From the NCBI GenBank assembly GCA_017451645.1, contig JAFTNZ010000014.1:1-39404 (forward strand): a stretch of DNA of 39,404 nt. Reading direction: 5' to 3'. This DNA comes from Bacteroidaceae bacterium (GTDB lineage: Bacteria > Bacteroidota > Bacteroidia > Bacteroidales > Bacteroidaceae). The notes under the pieces are model-generated. The model had not been told where the DNA came from, did no database searches, and saw nothing but the letters and a program-made list of their open reading frames with translations. How positions within the stretch are numbered: the stretch's first letter is position 1; each line of letters starts with the position of its first letter. The position numbers and the translations under genes are program-made. Shown here one piece after another: positions 15,602 to 23,643 of this stretch.

Positions 15602-16453
15602 ATGGATTATATAGAAGAGATAAAGTTCCCACGCAATGAGATTGTAGTATGGATTGCATCTAAGAAACTAATGCGAAGTCCACTTTGTGAGAAATACCTG
15701 CTTGATGCTTGGTCAAAAGGGGTCTATCCGGAATATGATGAATATCATGACTATATCAATAAGATAAATAAAACTTATCGTTCGGAACTGGCAAAAAAGA
15801 TAATGGATTTTCTGATGGCATATCGTGAAGGAAGTCTTTGTCCTGATAGAGGAGGAATAGGGGAGTGGACCTATAAATTCCCTGAAGATTGTCCGTTGGA
15901 CTATGCCATTTATTTAATGGGGTCGGGAGATAAAGTCCGACTCAAGAAAACAAAAGGTGTGAAATATGAAGTAAGTATTGAAGATTGCTATTCAATGTAT
16001 AGCAGGTCTGATGATAATTGCTGTATCCCTTCCTCGTATTGCAAGAGAAAAGGTGATGGTTGGGAATTGAATCTTGAAATAAAGGACTTGCCTTTTTATA
16101 GAATGATGTATTTCAGACGTATAGAATACCCCTTGATGTTTCATTTCTATTTTGATTTAAATTGCAAGAGGACGGTGGCCAAGTTCCCAATAGAGTATTA
16201 TATCAACCTGATAAAAGATGTGGGTGAGATTATTGACGCAGAATGGGCTTTTGTGGCCAATTGGAACAATGGTGAGATCCTGTATAAGTACAACGAAGCA
16301 GAAGTGGATAGATATTTAAGATTGCGTAAAGAAGAAAAGGAGTGGTCTAAAGAAGATTTTATTAAGCGTAGAGCCAAATTGGCTCAAGTTGTTGAAAAGG
16401 TTTTAGATGACAAAAAGAATGGCGAACCGAAACAAACATATATCATTGAATGA
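15602..16453 (+). CDS. Predicted immunity protein, paralogue of the next gene's C-terminal domain
   Basis: About 283 aa, cytoplasmic, no signal peptide. The family was not recognised by name. It aligns with residues ~85-326 of the next protein at matching landmarks: NEIVVWIASKKLM/NRIVVEVYSSRNLL, KGVKYEVSI/KGVKYTLAI, MFHFYFDLNC/LTFYFECTD and ANWNNGEILYKYNEAEVDRY/DERNGECLYIHDEKIYNQY. A tandem pair of diverged paralogues downstream of an RHS toxin is typical of immunity gene arrays. ATG 15602 (MDYIEEI) was chosen; ATG 15587 in the same frame is possible. The C-terminus is charged (KEEKEWSKEDFIKRR). It ends eight bases before the next start. Confidence 0.6.
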   Translation: MDYIEEIKFPRNEIVVWIASKKLMRSPLCEKYLLDAWSKGVYPEYDEYHDYINKINKTYRSELAKKIMDFLMAYREGSLCPDRGGIGEWTYKFPEDCPLDYAIYLMGSGDKVRLKKTKGVKYEVSIEDCYSMYSRSDDNCCIPSSYCKRKGDGWELNLEIKDLPFYRMMYFRRIEYPLMFHFYFDLNCKRTVAKFPIEYYINLIKDVGEIIDAEWAFVANWNNGEILYKYNEAEVDRYLRLRKEEKEWSKEDFIKRRAKLAQVVEKVLDDKKNGEPKQTYIIE

Positions 16454-16460
16454 ATAATTT

Positions 16461-17441
16461 ATGGTGAAGATAGGTAAAAGTCATAAAGGGGTAATCCCTG
16501 ATGCTTTTGATGAATTGCATATTGTGGATGTAAAAGATCGGAAATATGTCGGTGTGGACGAGCGTATGATGTCTTTAGTGGATTTGTCACGCAGTATGCA
16601 GAAGTGTGTGCAACTGATTACCCATAAGGATACGGATTTGTCTCAAGAAATAAAGGATTGTATAAAGAAGGGCAGAATAAGACTCATGTATATTGAAGAT
16701 GTATTGGATAAATGCCCAGCTTTTGTCAGTCCCGTTTGGTCAAGTAATCGTATCGTGGTGGAAGTATATAGCAGCAGGAATTTGCTCAATCCTGATTTGG
16801 AAAGTTTCCTGTTCGAGCTTTGGAGTCAAAACAAGGCTCCTGCATTTCCTTTGTACTCTCAATTGGAACATCAAATGCGGGAAACATATCAGGCACAAGA
16901 AATTAAGGATTTGCTGGATTTCCTAAATCGGTATAAAGGAGGTATTCTTGCTCCTGAAAAGTGCAGTAATATTCATTCTTGTAAATGGGATTATCCCATG
17001 GAAGTTGATAATTCTGAAATCGCAGCTTTTATCGGAAACAATTCAGGGTGGCCATGTTACATGAAACGGTTGAAAGGGGTCAAATACACTCTTGCCATAC
17101 GGAATGAACGTTTTATATATACGCGTAATGAGGAGGATGACATACTGAATCCTCGCTTTAGTTTCGCCAATCACGATTGGGTCTTGCCGATAGACGAAGA
17201 GGATGACATCAATAAAAAGCAGGACTATTTCCTGAGTAAATTGTATCCTACTAACCTGACGTTCTATTTTGAATGCACCGACAATCTGTCATCGGAATTT
17301 TATGTATGTTTTTTAAAAGAACTGAGTAAAGCGTTTCCTGTTGATTGGGGATACATTGAGGATGAAAGGAATGGCGAATGTTTGTATATACATGATGAGA
17401 AAATATATAATCAATATATGGAATTGTTCCATACATGCTAG
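16461..17441 (+). CDS. Fusion of a toxin-nuclease-like fragment with an immunity-like domain
   Basis: The 326-aa product has two parts. Residues 1-82 read GVIPDAFDELHIVDVKDRKY, then a helical stretch and LSQEIKDCIKKGRIRLMYI. This pattern (PD, then D/E-V-K, then a QL-type helix, then a G-R/D-I-x-L strand) resembles the second half of Tox-REase-7-like RHS toxins with a PD-(D/E)xK core; D14, D23 and K25 would be the catalytic triad. Residues ~85-326 are paralogous to the preceding immunity-like protein. The first half of the toxin domain is missing. The likely origin is a deletion joining an old toxin tip in frame to its own immunity gene. Whether the fusion still protects is unknown. Confidence 0.55.
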   Translation: MVKIGKSHKGVIPDAFDELHIVDVKDRKYVGVDERMMSLVDLSRSMQKCVQLITHKDTDLSQEIKDCIKKGRIRLMYIEDVLDKCPAFVSPVWSSNRIVVEVYSSRNLLNPDLESFLFELWSQNKAPAFPLYSQLEHQMRETYQAQEIKDLLDFLNRYKGGILAPEKCSNIHSCKWDYPMEVDNSEIAAFIGNNSGWPCYMKRLKGVKYTLAIRNERFIYTRNEEDDILNPRFSFANHDWVLPIDEEDDINKKQDYFLSKLYPTNLTFYFECTDNLSSEFYVCFLKELSKAFPVDWGYIEDERNGECLYIHDEKIYNQYMELFHTC

Positions 17442-17466
17442 TTGATACCCTCATTGTGTGCGTGTT

Positions 17467-17485
17467 GTCCTTTCGCTTTGCAATG
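17467..17485 (+). repeat. Degenerate REP-like sequence after the third immunity gene
   Basis: GTCCTTTCGCTTTGCAATG matches the repeat start GTCCCTTCGCGTTTGTAACG with one missing base and three changes. The stem no longer pairs. It lies 25 bases after a stop codon, the same relative place as the intact copies at 15304 and 18756. Confidence 0.45.
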
Positions 17486-17522
17486 ATAATGAACGGGTGA
17501 GATAATTAAATAAGATTAAGTT

Positions 17523-18212
17523 ATGAAACTGACAAAAGCGAAATTGATAAAAGCTGTAAGGCCTGAACTTGAAGCACTGGGATATACTTTTTTAAAAGAT
17601 TCCACATCTGGTGCTCAAGGTCTGTTTGGAAAGAAAATCGGTAGTGATATGTATTTGATGTTAGGATTGACAATACATAGATTTTATGATGACCGATTTA
17701 CGGGAGATTTTTATCTGTCAACAAACACATTGATTTATGCAGATTGGGGCGATATACCTTTTATGGAATGTCGTCGGAGACATGGTTATTTGTTGACAGA
17801 AGACAAACTTGTTGAATTGACGGGAAATGGAACTCCTGATATTTGGTGGGAGGGATTAGATGAGAGTAGTGTAAACTCTTTTATTGAGATTATTAGAAGG
17901 ACAGAGTATTTGATGATGAATAATGCGAATTTGAAAGAAAAACTAAGGACTAGTTTGGATGTTTGCAAAATCTCAGATAGGGCACGAAAAATAAAACATA
18001 TAGTATGTCACAATGCCGATGAATTTTACGGGGATTATTCTTATTTGCCTTCCAAAGAAATTGATGAAATTCCCATGATTTGGTTCAAGGCGACAGAAAG
18101 GATCTTACTTGAATCAAACGAACAAATTAATCCTCAAATTGTAAGGATGTACGCGATAGAAGCTTATCATCAGTATGTCTTAGATAAAGTATATGAAAGG
18201 ATGAATCGCTGA
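17523..18212 (+). CDS. Hypothetical protein, possible immunity protein
   Basis: 229 aa, no signal peptide or membrane segment; family not recognised. The N-terminus (KLTKAKLIKAVRPELEALGYTFLKDS) followed by an aromatic-rich beta section (MYLMLGLTIHRFYDDRFTGDFYLS, then YADWGDIPF) recalls small DUF4304-type proteins found as immunity or defence-island proteins. This is only a resemblance of pattern. The C-terminal third is helical. It is the fourth gene of the AT-rich array after the RHS toxin and has no toxin partner in the window. Confidence 0.5.
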   Translation: MKLTKAKLIKAVRPELEALGYTFLKDSTSGAQGLFGKKIGSDMYLMLGLTIHRFYDDRFTGDFYLSTNTLIYADWGDIPFMECRRRHGYLLTEDKLVELTGNGTPDIWWEGLDESSVNSFIEIIRRTEYLMMNNANLKEKLRTSLDVCKISDRARKIKHIVCHNADEFYGDYSYLPSKEIDEIPMIWFKATERILLESNEQINPQIVRMYAIEAYHQYVLDKVYERMNR

Positions 18213-18232
18213 AGATTTTGTAACAAGTGAAG

Positions 18233-18727
18233 ATGAGAAACTTAAGCAACATCATAATTATGAAGACTGGGATTGTTAAAGAATTTTATAAGGGGCATTA
18301 TTGCACGATTTTAGATTTTCCTGAACAAGACATTTTGTCTTTTATGTTGGATGAATCATATAAATATGTGTGGGGTATAAATTGTGAATTACACGGAGTT
18401 GAATGGAGTAAGGATACTGGTTTATTTAATCCGGGTGTTGACACTCTTATGAGAAAAACGAAGACTGAATTTTTGATGAATACTTCTGATTTCTTAATCC
18501 AAAAAACGAGGTTAAAGGGGGAACTTCATATCGTACAGGTAAACAAAATCCCTCCATATTATTTGAATAGAGAAATGATAAAGGGGAATAAGTGGTATGA
18601 TTTACTGAAAGAAGAAGCCGACTATTTATTTGAAATAATTTTTCCTGGAAGTCCAGATTATACGGAGGTGGTCAGTCCTGACAGATTGTTTTTAGAGAAT
18701 CTCTTAGAAAAGATAAAAGACATGTAA
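18233..18727 (+). CDS. Hypothetical protein, possible immunity protein
   Basis: About 164 aa, soluble, family not recognised. Visible features are CTILDFPEQDILSFMLDES and a C-terminal acidic helical part. ATG 18233 is used; GTG 18227 and ATG 18260 (MKTGIVKEF) are also in frame, and the last would give 155 aa. It lies 20 bases after the previous gene and ends the AT-rich immunity-like array. A REP-like repeat follows 28 bases later, in line with the other cassette ends. Confidence 0.5.
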   Translation: MRNLSNIIIMKTGIVKEFYKGHYCTILDFPEQDILSFMLDESYKYVWGINCELHGVEWSKDTGLFNPGVDTLMRKTKTEFLMNTSDFLIQKTRLKGELHIVQVNKIPPYYLNREMIKGNKWYDLLKEEADYLFEIIFPGSPDYTEVVSPDRLFLENLLEKIKDM

Positions 18728-18755
18728 TGAAGAAAAATATATGTTGTTGAATTTC

Positions 18756-18832
18756 CGTCCCTTCGCGTTTGTAACGCGAAAGTAGTGAGTATAAACATTG
18801 CAAATGCGGATGGACAGAAATGCGGATGGACA
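18756..18832 (+). repeat. REP-like composite element closing the immunity array
   Basis: CGTCCCTTCGCGTTTGTAAC matches 15304-15323 exactly and continues into GCGAAAGTAGTGAGTATA with one mismatch. The stem CTTCGCGTT/AACGCGAAA is nearly perfect with loop TGT. It is followed by an eroded second hairpin (ACATTGCAAATGCGGATGG) and a duplicated AATGCGGATGGACAG tail. The element thus merges the starts and ends of the two blocks at 15304 and 15486. Confidence 0.8.
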
Positions 18833-18923
18833 GATAACCAAAATAGCGATTGATTTAATCAACACTGCCTGCAAATAAAGTAGAAAGTGGCCATTGGAAA
18901 CAATTAAAATACAAGCCAAAAGC

Positions 18924-19007
18924 TTATCCCAAGCTTTGAGATAAGTAAACCAAACTTTGGTTTAATTATCCCAAGCCTTGGTTTAATTATCCTAAGGCTT
19001 GAGATAA
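18924..19007. repeat. Array of four near-palindromic units at a 21-bp period (array 1)
   Basis: Units start at 18924, 18945, 18966 and 18987. Examples are TTATCCCAAGCTTTGAGATA, TAAACCAAACTTTGGTTTAA and TTATCCCAAGCCTTGGTTTA. Each reads nearly the same on both strands. Outside, CAAGCCAA (18912-18919) and TTGGCTTG (19012-19019) form a flanking inverted repeat. The array sits in the 487-base gap between the immunity array and the HAF gene. No gene was found in that gap. Confidence 0.85.
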
Positions 19008-19154
19008 AGAATTGGCTTGCATGTTTTTGTTTTTCGGTGAGCTATATGCTTTTTCAGTTTGGGCGTTTTTGTTTTTCTGTATCGTCAGCGCACTGAAATA
19101 CAAATGATTCGATTGGCGAAACTTAAATAACATTAATATTTCCTCCTTTTTTCC

Positions 19155-19183
19155 TTGCACACATCCATATTATCCTATTTTTG
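19155..19183 (+). promoter_or_regulatory. Promoter of the HAF-repeat protein gene
   Basis: TTG at 19155-19157 followed after 18 bases by TATTTTTG (19176-19183) fits the Bacteroides -33/-7 consensus. The leader to ATG 19215 is about 25-30 bases and carries an AAAGGAAAAAA ribosome-site-like stretch. Confidence 0.7.
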
Positions 19184-19214
19184 CACACAAATCACTAAAA
19201 ATAAAGGAAAAAAC

Positions 19215-20696
19215 ATGAGAAAAACATTACTTGCTGCTGCAGGTTGTCTGGCTTTGTCTGCCGCTGTTGCCCAAGAGGCTGAAGTGAAGCTCGTGGCCAA
19301 AGTGCACAACCTCATTGAAGGGACAGCCCTCTGCGATTCGCTCCCCGGCTCGTTTGTACACGGTGTCTCATACAACGGTGAATATGCCGTGGGATATGGG
19401 ACAGAGTACACCAAATGGGCTTTTATCTGGAGCCGTTCGACGGGAAAGTTTGAACTGATAACCGGTGCATACGAAAACTCCTCCATAGCGAACGGAGTCT
19501 CCAACGACGGCCTGGTGGTAGGAGCCTACAATTGCGATCTCAAAGGCAATGGGGGTGAGGGATACCTCCGTCCCGGCATCTGGCGTGACGGTGTGTGGAC
19601 ACCGCTTCAGATAGAGGTGGAGGAAAACGAATTGGTGAGCGGACAAGACCCCACAGTGAACGGGGAAGCCTGCTTCATTTCCGGCGATGGCGCCTTCATT
19701 ACGGGATATATCTACAGCCCCAGTTTCCAACGCAACTTCTACGATGAGGATGGCTCTCTGTTGGAGACGAGAAACATCGGGTTGCTCCGTCCGGCCATCT
19801 GGACTTGGAATGAGAAAAAGGGAACTTACCAGCTGGAGGTGAAGTGGCGGAACACCCCCACGGGAGATGAGTTGCAGCAGGGCATGTGGTCGCACTACGG
19901 CTCTTCGCAGGATGCTACCGTGCTGGCCGGTGTGGCCGACCATCCGACGGGATGCCGCTCTCCGTCCGTGTGGGTGGGTGAACCGGGAAAACGTGCCACG
20001 CTGACCCGCATCTACGGCAAAGAGGATATTGACGTGAACAGCGAAGAGAGTCTTCCTTTTTACGATGGAGCCATGGGTAGCGTCAGCCCCAACGGCAAAT
20101 ATGCCGGCGGATATTGGGATCCCAATGGCAACGGTTACGAAATCACCGGTTTCATCTATGACACCGAGACAGAGGAGTTGGAAGAGATGCCCGGATGGGG
20201 CATGGTGACTGCCGCTCTCGACGACGGTACTCTCTTTGGTTCGGACGGATACATGGGCGGGGCATTGATTCGCACAGCCGACAAGAGCTACAACGGTGCG
20301 CTTCAGACCTATCTGGAGGAGAAGTACGGTGCGTTCACCGGCAACTTGCCAGGCACCATCCTCTCTGTGTCTGGTGATGGTACCGTCATTGGTGGGTGGT
20401 ATCCTGTGGCTGATGCCATCGGTGCATTGATGTACCCCAGCATTGTGGAAATCAAGCCTTTTGAAGAGTCGGATGCAGTGGATGCACTCACCCGCTACGA
20501 GCATAACATACTCATCATAGCCGATGAGGTGGTGGCTCCGAAAGCTGTGAAGGTGGAACTCTACAGCACACAGGGAGCTTTGCTCGCTACTGTGGATGAC
20601 AGCCGTATCAGCTTTGCCGGTATGCACGGAGTGGTTGTGGCCAAGGCCACTTATGCCGACGGACAGGTGCAGATGAAAAAAGTGGTGGCTGAATAA
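19215..20696 (+). CDS. Secreted HAF-repeat protein with a sorting-domain-like C-terminus
   Basis: The 493-aa protein has a signal peptide (RKTLLAAAGCLALSAAVAQ). Repeats of the extracellular HAF type follow, with the G-x-S-x-D/N-G pattern: GVSYNGEYAVGYG, GVSNDGLVVGAY, FISGDGAFITGYI, SVSPNGKYAGGYW, SVSGDGTVIGGWY. These would fold as a beta-propeller. The last ~80 residues (VKVELYSTQGALLATV to VQMKKVVAE) have the layout of a type IX-like C-terminal sorting domain, although a complete type IX system is not expected in Bacteroides. ATG 19215 was chosen over the upstream open frame because the signal peptide starts there and the -7 box overlaps the extension. Substrate or partner unknown. Confidence 0.8.
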   Translation: MRKTLLAAAGCLALSAAVAQEAEVKLVAKVHNLIEGTALCDSLPGSFVHGVSYNGEYAVGYGTEYTKWAFIWSRSTGKFELITGAYENSSIANGVSNDGLVVGAYNCDLKGNGGEGYLRPGIWRDGVWTPLQIEVEENELVSGQDPTVNGEACFISGDGAFITGYIYSPSFQRNFYDEDGSLLETRNIGLLRPAIWTWNEKKGTYQLEVKWRNTPTGDELQQGMWSHYGSSQDATVLAGVADHPTGCRSPSVWVGEPGKRATLTRIYGKEDIDVNSEESLPFYDGAMGSVSPNGKYAGGYWDPNGNGYEITGFIYDTETEELEEMPGWGMVTAALDDGTLFGSDGYMGGALIRTADKSYNGALQTYLEEKYGAFTGNLPGTILSVSGDGTVIGGWYPVADAIGALMYPSIVEIKPFEESDAVDALTRYEHNILIIADEVVAPKAVKVELYSTQGALLATVDDSRISFAGMHGVVVAKATYADGQVQMKKVVAE

Positions 20697-20716
20697 GGTG
20701 TTCAGATTTTAAACTC

Positions 20717-20766
20717 AAAAGTTTCAGGGTGTAAGGGCAGAGATTCTTACACCCTGAAACTTTTTT
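20717..20766. terminator. Bidirectional terminator between the HAF gene and fkp
   Basis: A perfect 19-bp stem, AAAAGTTTCAGGGTGTAAG (20717-20735) with its complement at 20746-20764, has A-rich and T-rich edges on both sides. It can end both convergent genes. The fkp stop codon starts in the T-run. Confidence 0.95.
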
Positions 20767-23623
20767 ACGACCTGCTCACTTGCAGTCCTTGTGTGGAGAG
20801 CGACATCTCCACAAAGCGGGCGCAGGCATTGAGCGGATTCTCTTGCAGCAACGTGCGGATGCGGGCAGCCGCTTCGGGGTCTTTGGCCACCATGTAGAGG
20901 TATCCGCCACCTCCGGCTCCGGGGAGCTTGTATCCCAAGCAGTAGTCCTTTATGCGGCTGATGATCTCTTCTACCGCTGGTGGGTTTGTGCCAGAGTCGA
21001 GTCGCTTGTTCTGTTCCCACGAGCGTCCGACAAGTTGTCCCATCTCGTGGAAGTTGCCTCGCTGTATGGCCTCGTAGAGGTCGATGGCATGCGCCTTCAT
21101 GTCGGCAAGCAGTTGCAGTTGGGCTGTCTCGTTGAGGAACATGCTGCGTACGATTTCCGCCAAAATGCCTTTGGCAGTGCGGGTGATGCCTGTATAGTAG
21201 AGCAGGTGGCACTTCTGGTACTCGGGGTTGGTGAAGAGGAAGTCGGGAAGCCAGCGCACGAGCGGACTCTGATTGAATCCGGAGGTAGTCTGTAGCAGTT
21301 TCACTCCGTGAAGCACACCACCATACTGGTCCTGCCAGCCACCGCCTGTGGTCAGCAGTTGTTCCAAGGCCAATGTGCGGAGGCAGATTTCGTTCTTGTC
21401 CCATGCCAGTCCGCAGAAGTCGGACACGGCTCCAAGTACCGTAGAGGCCAGAATGGAACTGGTGCCCAATCCCGAACCGGCGGGAATGGCTGAAAGCAAC
21501 GTCACCTCGATGCCCGAACCGAATGCCTGCAACTGTTGTTCGAGCGAAGCGTATTTCTCTGCAGAATGTTCGGGCGAGAATCCTGCCAAAGCCAATGCTG
21601 CCTTGGGGATGGAGAATGGGGAACCTACTTTGGCAAAGTCGCACAATTCCTCGTAGGTGCCGACTGTCTCTCTGGCTCCCAAGTCGATGGACCGGAGGAT
21701 AATCTTATATTCCCGGCAAGGTTTGACGTACGCTTGCAACGGGGGTTGCCCGTTCAGTTCGATGGCGATGTTCACCACATTGCCCCCTTCGTTCAGGCAG
21801 TAGGGTGGGGTGTCGGTCCATCCACCGGCCAAGTCGATGCGTACAGGGCTTCGTCCCCAGACAATCTGGTCGGCATAGACGGCACAGCGGGGCTGTTGTT
21901 TGGCCGCGAGGATGCGTTGGGTCAGTCCTTCGCGGAGCAGACCGAATGCCTGACTTTCCTCTTCGGTGGCGCTTTCTTCCCCCTTGAAGGAACGGAGACG
22001 TGCACGGAAGGCATGGTCGTGTATGCGGGTCATCAATCCGGCTCCGGCAGACAGCGGAGCAGGCTCTTGTAGATTGAAGCGGAAATATTCGGAGGCAGCA
22101 TCTTCCAGATTGACTTGATAGAAGACGCTTTTTTCGTGATTGGCAGCCAGTTTTTCCCAGTTGGTTGCCCGGAAAGTTTCGCGTTGCCGGTAGAGCCGGT
22201 ACAAGTTGGCTTTGACGGATATCTCGTCGGCAGAAAGCTTTTCTGCCCGCTCCCACAACGCTTTTCCTTGGGCGCATCCGGTTGGCTCTATCATCCAGCG
22301 TAGGATGGTGCCCATCTCATCTGTCGTGTGACAGATGGGGAAGAGCTTTGCTGCCTGCATGTCGTGGCTACCCTCTATTGAACTGATGGGGATATGGTGT
22401 CCGGCAGCCCAAGAGGTGAAAGGATGTTGCATGAAGGTGACACTGTCGTCAGCCAGTGGCCCTTTAAAGGAGTCGTTGAAACCGTAGGGACGGACAGCCC
22501 AGCCCGTTTCATCTACGGGGACAATGTCGATGCAGACCCCGGCGGGCAGGTTCAGCGTCCAATCGTTTTGGGGGACACCGGTGATGATGTGTTGGTGTGT
22601 CAATGTCCAGGAGGAGGGTATGTAGCTGTTCTCTATCCACACCTCATAGTTGTCTGCAGTCAGTGGTCGGGCAGTGAATGCGTTCTGGATGAACATGGCC
22701 GGATGGGCTTTCACCCGGCGATGAATGATTTCGCGTTGGTCGCTGACGATGTTCTGCACAGCTACGGTAGAGGAGATGAGTTCCCGACTGGTGCCATAGT
22801 GGTAAAACTCTCCGCCAGGCAATGGCAATACGGCTACGCTCAACTGCTGCAATTCTTCATCTGCTACGGTAGGATGTTCGCCCAAAGCACAGCCGAAGTC
22901 GGAATAGAGGTCGTAGTAGCTGATAGACGAGGGGTCGCCTGCTGTACCTCCCGAACGCTTCATCAACAGTTTGACGGCACGGTCGCTAAGTAGCCAGATG
23001 CCGATATCCATCAGAAAGAGGTGGGTCTGCAACAGTTCGGCCATACGCCCTACCGAAGGCTTTTGTAACATGAAGTCGAGTTTGTCGGGCGATTGGCGTG
23101 AGGAGACGAAGATGCCGTGGTTCTTGGCGAGGTTGGGATCTACCCACAGGCCGTAGCAGACCACATCGGCTTCGGGGATTTCCTGCAGGGGTTCGGATGA
23201 ACGGATATAGACATCACCGCTGGCTATCAGTGTGTGTAGCGATGCAGGGGCTTTTTCCATAATCCGGTCGTAGAGAGGTAATTGCAGCGAGAGCAGGTTC
23301 TGCTTGAGGCATTGCCCTTTGGCCCAACGGAAGATGGGAATCGGAGTCAGAATCTTACCTGACGGAGCATAGCCCGGCAACCGGCGGCTTTGTCCGCCGG
23401 CATGGAGCAGGATGCGCTTTTCGCTCGACAGCCATTCGTCGAAGTTCTCTCCCTCGTCAGCCCATGCCTGATGGCAGGCCGACAGCAACCAGGTGGTACC
23501 TCCTCCGGAGCCTAATTTGGCTCCCACAGGGTCGGAGGTACAAAACCACTCTTGGGCACTTACACCCTCTATCTCATGAAAACACTCCACCAGATTGGGT
23601 GGAAGTGACAGCAACTTTTTCAT
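20765..23623 (-). CDS. fkp: Bifunctional L-fucokinase / L-fucose-1-phosphate guanylyltransferase
   Basis: Salvages external L-fucose: the C-terminal kinase makes fucose-1-phosphate from ATP and the N-terminal domain adds GMP from GTP, giving GDP-fucose for capsular polysaccharide and glycoproteins. The 952-aa length is that of Bacteroides Fkp (about 950). The N-terminal domain has LHAGGQSRRLPGYAPSGKIL near residues 70-90. The GHMP kinase part starts near residue 590 with WGRSPVRIDLAGGWTDTPP, the phosphate loop IPAGSGLGTSSILAST, and the late motif LPGAGGGGYLYM. The upstream neighbour manC (20-base gap) makes GDP-mannose, the precursor of de novo GDP-fucose, so both routes to the same nucleotide sugar family are next to each other. 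Confidence 0.97.
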   Translation of the reverse strand: MKKLLSLPPNLVECFHEIEGVSAQEWFCTSDPVGAKLGSGGGTTWLLSACHQAWADEGENFDEWLSSEKRILLHAGGQSRRLPGYAPSGKILTPIPIFRWAKGQCLKQNLLSLQLPLYDRIMEKAPASLHTLIASGDVYIRSSEPLQEIPEADVVCYGLWVDPNLAKNHGIFVSSRQSPDKLDFMLQKPSVGRMAELLQTHLFLMDIGIWLLSDRAVKLLMKRSGGTAGDPSSISYYDLYSDFGCALGEHPTVADEELQQLSVAVLPLPGGEFYHYGTSRELISSTVAVQNIVSDQREIIHRRVKAHPAMFIQNAFTARPLTADNYEVWIENSYIPSSWTLTHQHIITGVPQNDWTLNLPAGVCIDIVPVDETGWAVRPYGFNDSFKGPLADDSVTFMQHPFTSWAAGHHIPISSIEGSHDMQAAKLFPICHTTDEMGTILRWMIEPTGCAQGKALWERAEKLSADEISVKANLYRLYRQRETFRATNWEKLAANHEKSVFYQVNLEDAASEYFRFNLQEPAPLSAGAGLMTRIHDHAFRARLRSFKGEESATEEESQAFGLLREGLTQRILAAKQQPRCAVYADQIVWGRSPVRIDLAGGWTDTPPYCLNEGGNVVNIAIELNGQPPLQAYVKPCREYKIILRSIDLGARETVGTYEELCDFAKVGSPFSIPKAALALAGFSPEHSAEKYASLEQQLQAFGSGIEVTLLSAIPAGSGLGTSSILASTVLGAVSDFCGLAWDKNEICLRTLALEQLLTTGGGWQDQYGGVLHGVKLLQTTSGFNQSPLVRWLPDFLFTNPEYQKCHLLYYTGITRTAKGILAEIVRSMFLNETAQLQLLADMKAHAIDLYEAIQRGNFHEMGQLVGRSWEQNKRLDSGTNPPAVEEIISRIKDYCLGYKLPGAGGGGYLYMVAKDPEAAARIRTLLQENPLNACARFVEMSLSTQGLQVSRS

Positions 23624-23643
23624 ATATAATTAATGTATCGGAT

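Noticed and set aside
19368-20627. A 419-codon open frame on the minus strand
   Set aside because: It is antisense to the HAF-repeat gene, which has a promoter, signal peptide and repeats; the antisense product has no domain.
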